Source of the DNA: Actinoplanes lobatus
GTDB taxonomy: Bacteria; Actinomycetota; Actinomycetes; Mycobacteriales; Micromonosporaceae
Reading direction: 5' to 3'
Assembly: GCF_014205215.1 (NCBI RefSeq)
Contig: NZ_JACHNC010000001.1
Coordinates: forward strand, 8,242,501-8,306,500
DNA: 64,000 nucleotides
The position numbers were made by a program, and so were the translations under genes. Numbering within the stretch: the stretch's first letter is position 1; the number at the start of each line of letters is the position of its first letter. Shown in pieces: positions 32,161 through 40,806 of the stretch. A model generated the notes under the pieces. It searched no databases. It saw nothing but the letters and a program-made list of their open reading frames with translations, and was not told the DNA's origin.

Positions 32161-35136
32161 TCAGCCTCCACAGGATTGGGCGGGATAGGTGGTGACGGTT
32201 CCGTTGACGGTCACGGCGCCGTCCGGCACCGAGACGACACGCGCGGGGAAGCTCTGATAGACGCTCGCGCCGGGTGCGACCGCGGCGAAAACCCGTTTCC
32301 CGTACGCGGTGACGACCTCGATGTCGAGTGCCGCCGTGTGGTCGTTGCGCGCCGCGACCGCCAGATAGACCTTCCCGGCGATGCAGCGCGGCTGGGCGGT
32401 GACGGTGAGTGGCCGCTCCTCGGCGAACGCCCGCCACTCGGTGACGGCCACCGCCGAGTACGTGCTGCCGTCGCCGTCGGCGCTGATCACGGCCCGCAGC
32501 CGGGCGGTGACCACCGGATCGAAGGTGACCCGGTTGAACGCGGTCGTGCTGGTGCCGTGACCGGTGGCCCCGGTGACGTCCTGCCAGGCGCTGCCGTCCC
32601 AGTGCTGGAGCTTCCAGGACGAGGGTTCGGCGACGCCGTTTCCGGTGCCCTGGTCGACGTCCCGCCAGAACTTGATCTCGGCGCCGGTGAGCCGTACCGG
32701 CCGGGACCAGGCGTACTCGATCCACTGCGATGCCGGCCGGGTGCCGGACCAGGTGCCCCAGATCTGGGCCTGGGACGGCGACGCCGGGTCGGAGTCGTCG
32801 TTGAGGGCGGTGAGACTGTTCCATCCGGCCGTGTAGGCGGCGGTCGCGGCCGCGATCGGGCCGACGTTGCCGTTGAGCGGTGCGGACAGGTCGGCCGGGA
32901 GGACCACGGTTCGCGCGGTCTCCAGGTTTCCGGCCCTGTCGACGGCCCGGTACGACACCGTGTGCCTGGCCGCGTCGGGTGCGCCGACCGGCCCGGTGTA
33001 GACGGTCCACGGGCCGGTGCCGAGGGCGTATTCGACACGGTCCACCCCGGAGGTGGCGTCGGTGGCGGTGACGGTCACCGTCCGGTCGGCCACCGCGGCG
33101 CTGCTGACCGGGTTGGTGGCGTCGATGTCGACCGTGCGGGAGGCCGGAGAACTCGTGTTCCCGGCCCGGTCGGTGGCGGTCGCGGTGACCGTGTGGCGGC
33201 CGTCGCCGGTGACCGTCACCTCGGCGGAGCGGGCCGGTTCGGCGGTCTGCGGTGCGCCTTCGTCGACCGTGGTGACGATCCGCATGCGGCCGCCGCGGTC
33301 GTCGGCGGCGCTCGCCCGTACCCGGACGGAGGAGCGGAACCACCCGGCGGCGCCCGCCGAACCGCTCGCGGTGAGCACGACGGACGGTGGCGTTCGATCT
33401 CCTTCGGTGTCGCCCGGCGAGATCACGGTGACCTGGGCGGTGACGCGCCCGGCCGCATAGCCGAGGACGCTGCCGCTGACGCTGAGTGTGCCCGGCTGAT
33501 CAGCGGTGATCGGGTCCCAGTAGACCGGGATCCGGAGCGTCTCCGATCCGAACGTGACCGGAACGGAGCTGGGCAGCTCGTTCTCGCCGACCTCGACGGT
33601 GATCGGCGGCGGGGTGACCGTGGCCGGCTGCGCCGCGAGGATCTTCCACTCCTCGACGGCGACGGCCGAGTAGGTGCTGCCGTTGGTGGACGCGTCGAAC
33701 ACGGCCCGCACCTGGGTGGTGGTGACCGGGTCGAACGTCGTGTCCTGGAACCCCTGGGTGCCGGTCGGATAGCCGCTGGCGCCGGGCACGTCGGTCCACT
33801 GCCCGTTCCAGTACTGGATCTTCCAGCGGGCCGGTGCGGCGACACCGACGCCGGTGCCCGGCGGCTGGTCGTTCCAGAAGTCGATCTGCGAACCGGTGAT
33901 CCGCATCGGCTGGTCCCAGGTGTACTGGATCCACTGTTGAGGAGGGTTGCTGCCGGTCCAGGTGCCCCACATGTCCGGTGGCAGCGGGTTACCGCGGACG
34001 ATCTCGTCGTTGAGCGCCTTCCCCCAGTACTGGGTCGGCACCGGCTCGTTCGAGACGGTCACCGTGGCTGCCTGGGCGATGTTGGCGCGCGGCGTGCGGT
34101 TCACCTGTTTCGGCGGAGTCGGCACGACCGGCCTGATCCGCGGCGGTGACTGGGTGTCGTCCCACTCGACCCGGTCGATCGCCACTGACCTGCGGAAATG
34201 ACCGCCTCCGACGGCGTCGGCGGTGTGGTAGGCCAGGTACCACTGACCGTTGAACTCGACGATTCCCGGGTGGCTGGTCGTTGACGAGACAGGCGGGAGG
34301 ATGGTCCCGCGGTAGGTCCACGGGCCGATCGGTGAGGTGGCGGTCGCGTAGGCGATGCAGGCGTGATAGTGCGCCGGAGTACAAGGCCCGGCGTTGTTGC
34401 CCGCGTAGGCCAGGTAGTAGGTGTCGCCGCGTTTGAACAGCCAGGACGCCTCGAAGAACCCGGTCAGCCCGGTGATCGTCCGCTGGGTGCCGACCGGCGT
34501 TTTCATGTCGGCCTGGAACTCCAGCATCCGCAGTTGGCCGAATGTGCCCCAGTAGACGAAGACCCGCTGCCCCTCTACCAGGATCGTCGGGTCGATGTTC
34601 TCGATGGTGTTGGCGGCCGGGGTGCGCTGCGAGATCAGCGGCCCGCCGACGTGGTCGGTCCACGGTCCGGTGGGTGTGTCGGAGACGGCCACACCGATGG
34701 CGAAGGTGTTGTCGGCCGTCGAGTCGCGTTCGCTGACCGGGACGTACCAGTAGTAGCGGCCGTCCGGGCCCTGCACGACCTGCCCGGCGTAGGCGCGGCC
34801 CGGGGTGGCCCAGGCGAAGACCTGCTCGGGGCGCATCAGCGAGGGGAAGTGCGTCCACTCGCCACCGGCGACATCGGAGGTGCGGAACGCGCCCCACTCG
34901 TTCATGACGAAGTCGTTGACCGCCGGCCCGGCCTCGTCGTGGCCGGTGTAGAGGTACAGCTGCCCGTCGGCGACGAGGGGCGCCGGGTCGGCGGAGTAGT
35001 AGGAGCCGTCGGCGAGGATCGGATTGACGGTGTTGGTGAAGGTGTGTGAGTCGGCCGCCCGGGCCGGTGCGGCGGGTGCTGCGAGCAGCAGCCCGGCCGC
35101 GACCAGTCCTGCGACCGCTGCCCGGAGCGGTCTCAT
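32161..35136 (-). CDS. Secreted GH43 arabinofuranosidase-like enzyme with discoidin modules (HypAA-like)
   Basis: A 991-residue exported enzyme starting at the ATG at 35136. The GH43 propeller (~30-330) shows base D50 (SADPAPLV), pKa modulator D182 (ENIDPTILV) and acid E229 (GFFEASW). Two F5/8C modules (~351-506 and ~753-906) flank Ig-like domains, including a Big_4-like one at ~505-570. The final ~85 residues (CIAGKVYLAVAARN, then VAPGASVYQSF) repeat the last module of the GH121-like protein encoded upstream. In B. longum a GH43 follows hypBA1-hypBA2 and removes alpha-arabinose from hydroxyproline-linked chains; I infer the same role here. Confidence 0.85.
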   Translation of the reverse strand: MRPLRAAVAGLVAAGLLLAAPAAPARAADSHTFTNTVNPILADGSYYSADPAPLVADGQLYLYTGHDEAGPAVNDFVMNEWGAFRTSDVAGGEWTHFPSLMRPEQVFAWATPGRAYAGQVVQGPDGRYYWYVPVSERDSTADNTFAIGVAVSDTPTGPWTDHVGGPLISQRTPAANTIENIDPTILVEGQRVFVYWGTFGQLRMLEFQADMKTPVGTQRTITGLTGFFEASWLFKRGDTYYLAYAGNNAGPCTPAHYHACIAYATATSPIGPWTYRGTILPPVSSTTSHPGIVEFNGQWYLAYHTADAVGGGHFRRSVAIDRVEWDDTQSPPRIRPVVPTPPKQVNRTPRANIAQAATVTVSNEPVPTQYWGKALNDEIVRGNPLPPDMWGTWTGSNPPQQWIQYTWDQPMRITGSQIDFWNDQPPGTGVGVAAPARWKIQYWNGQWTDVPGASGYPTGTQGFQDTTFDPVTTTQVRAVFDASTNGSTYSAVAVEEWKILAAQPATVTPPPITVEVGENELPSSVPVTFGSETLRIPVYWDPITADQPGTLSVSGSVLGYAAGRVTAQVTVISPGDTEGDRTPPSVVLTASGSAGAAGWFRSSVRVRASAADDRGGRMRIVTTVDEGAPQTAEPARSAEVTVTGDGRHTVTATATDRAGNTSSPASRTVDIDATNPVSSAAVADRTVTVTATDATSGVDRVEYALGTGPWTVYTGPVGAPDAARHTVSYRAVDRAGNLETARTVVLPADLSAPLNGNVGPIAAATAAYTAGWNSLTALNDDSDPASPSQAQIWGTWSGTRPASQWIEYAWSRPVRLTGAEIKFWRDVDQGTGNGVAEPSSWKLQHWDGSAWQDVTGATGHGTSTTAFNRVTFDPVVTARLRAVISADGDGSTYSAVAVTEWRAFAEERPLTVTAQPRCIAGKVYLAVAARNDHTAALDIEVVTAYGKRVFAAVAPGASVYQSFPARVVSVPDGAVTVNGTVTTYPAQSCGG

Positions 35137-35154
35137 GGCGATTCCTATCGAGGG

Positions 35155-35310
35155 TGGGATGGCGCCGCCCGGTCGTGGGCGCCGCCGTGACGTGGCCAAC
35201 GCGGCACCCGGTCGCGGGCACCGCCATGACCGGGCCAACGCGGCACCCGGTCACGGGCACCACCGTGACCGGGCCAACGCGGCGCCCAGGACCGGGCGCC
35301 GCCGTGACCG
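35155..35310. repeat. 39-bp tandem repeats with dyads between two operon genes
   Basis: Three units at 35194-35232, 35233-35271 and 35272-35310, with a degenerate one at 35155-35193. Within units CCCGGTC pairs with GACCGGG, so several stem-loops can form. The block lies directly behind the stop codon of the GH121-like gene and 18 bp before the GH43 start codon: a place to stabilise, attenuate or end the upstream transcript. Confidence 0.85.
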
Positions 35311-35312
35311 GG

Positions 35313-38300
35313 TCAACCACAGGTGATGGCGTTGTAGGGCGCTTCGAGGGAGACGGTGTCCGCCCCGCCGGTGACCCGGACGGTGGCCGTACCGGCCGCG
35401 ACCGACGCCTGCCGCGTGTTGAAGGATTGATAGGCGGACTTGCCCGGCGCAACGTTGACGACCGTCCGTGTCCCGTACGGCGTGATCAGCTCAATGTTGA
35501 GTGGTTGATCGTCAATGTTGCGTGCGTTGACGGATACATACGCGTTGACGCCGGTGCACTGCGCCTTGGCCTGGACCGTCACGTCGAACACCGGATCGAC
35601 AGGTGCGGGAACGTCGTACATCTCCCACTCCTGGACACCCGGTGCACCCTTGCCCTCCTCGGTACCGCTGGCGGTCAACAGTGCCCGCAACCGGGTGGTG
35701 GTCACCTTCGTGAAGGTCACCGTGTTCCATCCGGTTGCCGAGGTGCCGTAGGCACTGGGCGAGAGGACGTCCTTGAACGCGGCCCCGTCCCAGTACTGGA
35801 GCTTCCACGAGCTCGGCGGGGCGACCCCGGCACCGGTGTCGTCGAGGTCCTCGGTGAACCAGATCCGGGTGCGGTCCACGGTCACCGGCGCCGCCCAGTC
35901 AAGCTGGATCCACTGCTCCCCGACCTGCGGCCAGGTGTTCCACACGTCGGTGTCGGGCCCGGACGGCCCGGTAGGCGTGACCCCGTCGGTCAGGTTGTCG
36001 ACGGTCAACCACCCCGGTGTGTAGGACGCCGACGCCGTCCCGGTGCGGGCCACATTGACCGGCGCCTGACCGGCCGGAACGTCGATGCTCCCGGCATCGG
36101 AGGTGTTCCCGGCCCGGTCCACCGACCGGTAGCCGACCGTGGTGGCCGCCGACCCGATCGGCACGGCACCGTTCGTCACCGTCCAGTCCTGCGTGACGAC
36201 CCCACCGACCGTGAGCCGGTACTGCACCGCCCCGATCCCGGACAGCGCATCCGAACCGGTGATCGTCACCGCACGCGCCCCCGAGTCGAAAGTGGCCGCA
36301 GCGGTCGGTTTGGTCCGGTCGATGCCGACGATCCGCTGGGTGACCGCCGAGACGTTGCCGGCGTCGTCGGTGGCCCGCCCCTTCACCGTGGTCTCGCCCT
36401 CGGCGGTGACCGTGACCGGCCCGCCGTAGTCCTCCCATTCCCCCGCCCCAACCGCGATCTCCAGCTCCGGCGACGAGTCCCGGTTGTCCGTGGCGGTGAG
36501 GGTGACCTTGACGTTCCCGCTGGTCCAGGCGTCAGCCGGGTCAGCCGTGAAGGAAGCGACCGGAGGCGCGGTGTCATCCGGTCCACCCGCTCCGACGGTG
36601 ACGGTCGCGACCGCGGGCTTGTCGGTTCCGGCCACCTGACCGGTCACCTCGAAGGTGCCCGCCGCCGCGTAGGAGGCCGGGTCGATCGCCGCCCAGGTGA
36701 CCCCGATGCCACTCTGCCGCGACCCGTCGTTGTAACCGACCGTGACTGTCGATGGCAGCACCGGCGCCATACCGACGCGGGTGCTCGCGGCCACCGGGTC
36801 GACCGTGTTGATCTGCACCGGATCGCTGCCGCGCACCCAAACATGGGCCGAAGCGGTCAATGTGGTCCCGGCGACGAATCCGGTGACCCGGAAGTCACCG
36901 ACCTCGGCCACCTGTGCGGGTTCGATGGCGCTCCAGGCGACGGCGACGGGCAGGCGCGTCCGGTCGGCATAGGTCACCTCGACGGTCGCCGGAAGAGCAG
37001 GGACGACACCCACGGGGGTACGGACGTCGACGCCCTGAATCGACGATGCCGCGGCCGCGTACACCCGCCATTCCGACACCCCGACCGCCGACCAGGCGGT
37101 ACCGGCCGTGTTGGGCAGGGCGTTGAAGGTGGCCCGCAGTCGGGTGGTGGTCACCGGGTCGAAGGTGACCTCGTTGGTGCGCCCGCGAACGGCCGGGTCG
37201 AAACCGCTCGCCCCGGTGACGTCCTGCCAGGCGCTGCCGTCCCAGTACTGGATCTTCCAGGAGGTGGGCACGGACACGCCGCTGCCGCCGGTGGTGCTGT
37301 CCGACCAGAAGTCGATGGACGCCCGGTCGACGCGGACACCGGCCGCGAAGTCGTACTGCAACCAGCGGGTGGCCGGCTCGTTCCCGGTCCAGGTGCCCCA
37401 CAGGTCGGTCTGCGCCCCACCGGCGAACAGTGGCGGTTTCCCGTCGTTGACCGCGTTCACGTTGTTCCACCCGGCCGTGTAGCTGGCCGACGGAGTTGCG
37501 GTCGACGCCACGTTGATCTCCCCTTCGGCCAGGGCGGCGGCGTCGACGACGACATCCTTGGTCGACTCGCCGACGGTGAGCCGCAGCGTGTACCGCCCGG
37601 AGACGGTGAACCGGGCGACCGTGCCGGGCGTGTTCGCCGGGTCGAAGGCGACCGTGCCGCCGTCCGGCCCGTCCACCATCGACCAGGCCGAGGCCGGCGC
37701 GGTGCCGGGGTTCCCGTCGTCCTGGGCGAGGCCGATCAGGCGCACCGATCCGGCCTGGCTGTAGGTGGAGTCCACCCACGCGTCCGCGAGCGGCGGCTCC
37801 GCGGTCGGCGCGGGTGCCCCGGCGCCGCTGTCGAAGGCCTGGATCTCCTTGACACCGGTCTTCGCGCCGGCCGCGTGCTGCACGGTGAGCCGCAGCTTCT
37901 CCGCGGTCACCGCCGGGAAGCGGACCTGATTCAGATTCCCCCGGGGGTACGCCGGGAGGCGCGACTGGCCGGGAACGGTCCTCCATCCGGATCCGTCGTC
38001 GTACTCGACGAGGAACTGTGCGGGTGGCTCGTACCCCTGGACGGTGGCGGTCGTCGACGACTTGTAGAAGTGCACCCGCACGTCGTCGATCCGGCGCGAC
38101 CCTTGCAGGTCGATCGTGATCGCGTCGCTGCCGGTGGACGATCCCGCCGTACCCCAGAAAGGCTCGTTGATCGTGGTGCCGTCGACCGCGCCCGCGGGTC
38201 CGCGGCCGGATGCCGAGAAGGTGGCGGTGGCCGGCCGTCCCGCGGCGACGTTCGTGGCCGGGTCGACGCCGGCCTTGGCCAGCACGTCGCTGATGCGGGC

Positions 38301-40760
38301 ATCGCCCGCGAAGGCCACCTCCTGTGGCGCTTTCACGGCGAGCGCCGCAGTGTTGGCCACGGTGATGCCGGGCGCCGCGGACACCTGCCCGGTGGCCGGG
38401 TCGTAGACGACCTTCCCGAGGCCGGAGGCGGTGAACGCGAGCTGCCCGTCGAGGTAGACCGAGTAGCCATCCGGCGCCGAGTCGTAGTGGTCGGTGCCGC
38501 CGGGCGCGTCCCAGACGACGGTCAGGTCCCGGTCGCGGTAGCGGACGTTGTTGGCGGTGAAGTGGTCCCAGCCGATGTCGATCGGGTCCAGTTCGATCTT
38601 CGCGTCGTCGCGGGGCCGCAGCCCCATGGCGTCCTCGATGACGGTGAAGTTGGTGGCGCCCAGGATGGTGTGGTGGATCCAGGACCGGTAGCCGATGCTC
38701 TGGTTCGCGGCCGACCCGTCGGCCCAGAACTCGTTCTGGTCCGGATACCGGTTGTCGCCGTTGTTCTGGTAGTGCGCCCAGGCGTTCCAGTAGAGCAACT
38801 TCTTGTACCACTCGGCGTCGATGTAGCCGGTCGGGTAGTTGCGCAGCACCGACGACAGCATCCGGAACGTCACCGTCGAGTTGATCACCGAGAAGTTGTT
38901 GCTGCCCGGGTCGCCCTGCGCCGCGGCGGCCGCCTTGTCGGCCTGGTTCGCCGTGGTGAACGGGAAGATCGGGTACTGGGCGGCGTCGGCGAACAGCCGC
39001 AGTGCCTCGCGGTACCCGGCGGTGTTCGGCATCAGCCCGACCGTGAACGGGTAGTAGTTGTTGATCTCCTTCCACGGCACCAGGTCACCGGATGCCACGT
39101 GCCGGTGTTTGAGCAGGTTGCCGTAGTGGCCCATCTCGTCGGGCGTGTCCCGGGCCGGCTCCCAGAGGTATTCCAGGACGGCGGCCTTGATGCGCTCGGC
39201 GAGGGCGTCCATCTCGGCGGCCTTGGCGGTGTCGCCGGCGGTCCGGTAGGCGGCGGCCGCGGCCTTCGCGTTCGAGTACAGGTACGCGTTCTCGGTGCGG
39301 TCCAGGTAGCCGGAGCGCCAGTCGAACGACACCGCGTCGGCGTCGTTGCCGGTCATGGCGCCCCAGTTGTACTCGATCAGGTCGTTGCCGTCGAAGTCGT
39401 AGGCGTCGAGCAGGCCCTCCACGTCGTACTCGGCGTACCTGGCGAGATTCCGGGCGACCGCCGGTGGCCCGCCGTGCAGCTGGTAGGAACGCCACGCCGC
39501 CTCGGAGATGTACTGGGTGTAGCTGTTGGACCAGTTCGCCGGGTCGCCCGGGTTGTCGACGTACTTGCCGCTCTTGGCCACCTCACCCGCGGAGATCCAC
39601 GGCCCGTAGGAGTAGACCGGATCGCGGAAGTACTTGAGGTCGTCGACGAACATGCCGACGGTCAGCACGATCGCGTTGTTGTAGCCGAGCACGCCCTCCA
39701 TCGACGTCGGGAACTGGTAGTCGTTGCCCGGCAGGTCGGCGTCGAGGAAGTTGTACCGCATCAGCCACCAGCGGTAGAACAGCGTCTTGTCGATGTTGTC
39801 CTCGGGCGTGTCCAGGTAGGGCACGTTCTGCGCCCACCACCGGTTGTAGGCGGTGACGTGCTCCCGGAACGCGTCCGCCGGGCTCCGCCCCCGGAACCGG
39901 GTGTACTCCTCCGCCGACGCCGGAACCTCCCGCGCCACGAACCCGAGCTGCACCTTCGCCCGCACCGAACCGGACGCCGGAACGCTCACGGTCCGCCGCA
40001 GCCTGCCGTCGACCGGCGTGAACCCGTCGCCGGAGAATCGCGGGAACAGGTCGGTCAGCTTGTTGAAGGCGCGCACCGCGCCGGTCAGTTCAGGATCAGA
40101 CCCCTCGACGGTACGGGCGAACGGTGACGTGGCGACCAGGGTGACGTCCTTGGCCGTACCGTTGCCGCTGCTCACCTCGAGGTCGGTGACCGCGACGTTG
40201 GCGTCGGTGATGTATTTGGTCTGCACCACCCGCAGCCCGGCCGCGCTGTTGGTGAACACGCCCCGCCAGTAGCTGGGCGTCTGCTTCCGCTGGGTGGCGT
40301 CCTCGGTGAGGGCCACCTCGGCGCCGCCGACCGACGCGGTGATCGTGTAGGCGCCCTGGCCACCGGCGATCGACTCGATGTAGGCGACCTCGCCGCCGAA
40401 CCCGAGCGTGCCCGGCTGGTGGGTCTTCATGAACAGGGCGCGGCCGCGGCTGAACAGGTACTGGTTGGCGTCGCCGTTGGAGCCGCCTGGCTGGTTCCCG
40501 GTGCGCGCCAGCATCCGGTCGATCCAGAAGTCGTTGTCGGTGCCGCTGCCGGCGCCGGCGGCCACGTCGGCGTCGAAGATCGCCTGGAGCTGGTTGCGCG
40601 TGTGGTAGCCGGTGCGGTCGTCGGGCACCGGGTTCGCGTCACCGGAGAAGACCGGGTACGGGGTGGCGCTGTTCAGGGCGGCCTGGGCGGCGACCGGGGA
40701 CAGGACGGTCGTGATGAGCAGGGCGGCGGTCGCCCCGGCTATGTGGCGGGGTGTCGGCAT
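35313..40760 (-). CDS. Very large secreted GH121-like beta-L-arabinobiosidase candidate
   Basis: An 1815-residue exported protein. After the signal (cut near AQA) comes an (alpha/alpha)6-type catalytic region (~30-800) with YRWWLMRYNF, YSYGPWISAGE, IEYNWGAMTGND and NNYYPFTVGLMP. Then follow F5/8C (~836-977), a PKD-like domain, F5/8C (~1082-1240), two Big_4 domains (~1242-1389), Ig-like domains, F5/8C (~1567-1717) and a ~95-residue C-terminal module shared with the GH43. Size, architecture and position after GH127 match HypBA2 (GH121), which frees beta-Ara2 from extensin-type chains. The family call leans on synteny; a related MGH1-like family is possible. Confidence 0.7.
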   Translation of the reverse strand: MPTPRHIAGATAALLITTVLSPVAAQAALNSATPYPVFSGDANPVPDDRTGYHTRNQLQAIFDADVAAGAGSGTDNDFWIDRMLARTGNQPGGSNGDANQYLFSRGRALFMKTHQPGTLGFGGEVAYIESIAGGQGAYTITASVGGAEVALTEDATQRKQTPSYWRGVFTNSAAGLRVVQTKYITDANVAVTDLEVSSGNGTAKDVTLVATSPFARTVEGSDPELTGAVRAFNKLTDLFPRFSGDGFTPVDGRLRRTVSVPASGSVRAKVQLGFVAREVPASAEEYTRFRGRSPADAFREHVTAYNRWWAQNVPYLDTPEDNIDKTLFYRWWLMRYNFLDADLPGNDYQFPTSMEGVLGYNNAIVLTVGMFVDDLKYFRDPVYSYGPWISAGEVAKSGKYVDNPGDPANWSNSYTQYISEAAWRSYQLHGGPPAVARNLARYAEYDVEGLLDAYDFDGNDLIEYNWGAMTGNDADAVSFDWRSGYLDRTENAYLYSNAKAAAAAYRTAGDTAKAAEMDALAERIKAAVLEYLWEPARDTPDEMGHYGNLLKHRHVASGDLVPWKEINNYYPFTVGLMPNTAGYREALRLFADAAQYPIFPFTTANQADKAAAAAQGDPGSNNFSVINSTVTFRMLSSVLRNYPTGYIDAEWYKKLLYWNAWAHYQNNGDNRYPDQNEFWADGSAANQSIGYRSWIHHTILGATNFTVIEDAMGLRPRDDAKIELDPIDIGWDHFTANNVRYRDRDLTVVWDAPGGTDHYDSAPDGYSVYLDGQLAFTASGLGKVVYDPATGQVSAAPGITVANTAALAVKAPQEVAFAGDARISDVLAKAGVDPATNVAAGRPATATFSASGRGPAGAVDGTTINEPFWGTAGSSTGSDAITIDLQGSRRIDDVRVHFYKSSTTATVQGYEPPAQFLVEYDDGSGWRTVPGQSRLPAYPRGNLNQVRFPAVTAEKLRLTVQHAAGAKTGVKEIQAFDSGAGAPAPTAEPPLADAWVDSTYSQAGSVRLIGLAQDDGNPGTAPASAWSMVDGPDGGTVAFDPANTPGTVARFTVSGRYTLRLTVGESTKDVVVDAAALAEGEINVASTATPSASYTAGWNNVNAVNDGKPPLFAGGAQTDLWGTWTGNEPATRWLQYDFAAGVRVDRASIDFWSDSTTGGSGVSVPTSWKIQYWDGSAWQDVTGASGFDPAVRGRTNEVTFDPVTTTRLRATFNALPNTAGTAWSAVGVSEWRVYAAAASSIQGVDVRTPVGVVPALPATVEVTYADRTRLPVAVAWSAIEPAQVAEVGDFRVTGFVAGTTLTASAHVWVRGSDPVQINTVDPVAASTRVGMAPVLPSTVTVGYNDGSRQSGIGVTWAAIDPASYAAAGTFEVTGQVAGTDKPAVATVTVGAGGPDDTAPPVASFTADPADAWTSGNVKVTLTATDNRDSSPELEIAVGAGEWEDYGGPVTVTAEGETTVKGRATDDAGNVSAVTQRIVGIDRTKPTAAATFDSGARAVTITGSDALSGIGAVQYRLTVGGVVTQDWTVTNGAVPIGSAATTVGYRSVDRAGNTSDAGSIDVPAGQAPVNVARTGTASASYTPGWLTVDNLTDGVTPTGPSGPDTDVWNTWPQVGEQWIQLDWAAPVTVDRTRIWFTEDLDDTGAGVAPPSSWKLQYWDGAAFKDVLSPSAYGTSATGWNTVTFTKVTTTRLRALLTASGTEEGKGAPGVQEWEMYDVPAPVDPVFDVTVQAKAQCTGVNAYVSVNARNIDDQPLNIELITPYGTRTVVNVAPGKSAYQSFNTRQASVAAGTATVRVTGGADTVSLEAPYNAITCG

Positions 40761-40767
40761 GGCTCTT

Positions 40768-40806
40768 CTCTCAGGAGCGGGCGCGAATCTCTCAGGAGCG
40801 GGCGCG
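40768..40806. repeat. 18-bp direct repeat over a stop codon
   Basis: CTCTCAGGAGCGGGCGCG occurs at 40768-40785 and again at 40789-40806. The second copy holds the last codons and stop of the GH127-LamG gene. The first is a duplicate lying in the ribosome-binding region of the GH121-like gene, suggesting a recent short duplication. Confidence 0.8.

Noticed and set aside
35046..40127. 1693-codon plus-strand open frame
   Set aside because: It mirrors the GH121-like gene on the other strand. High GC at third positions keeps such antisense frames open. It has low-complexity Arg/Val/Gly composition and no domain or signal.
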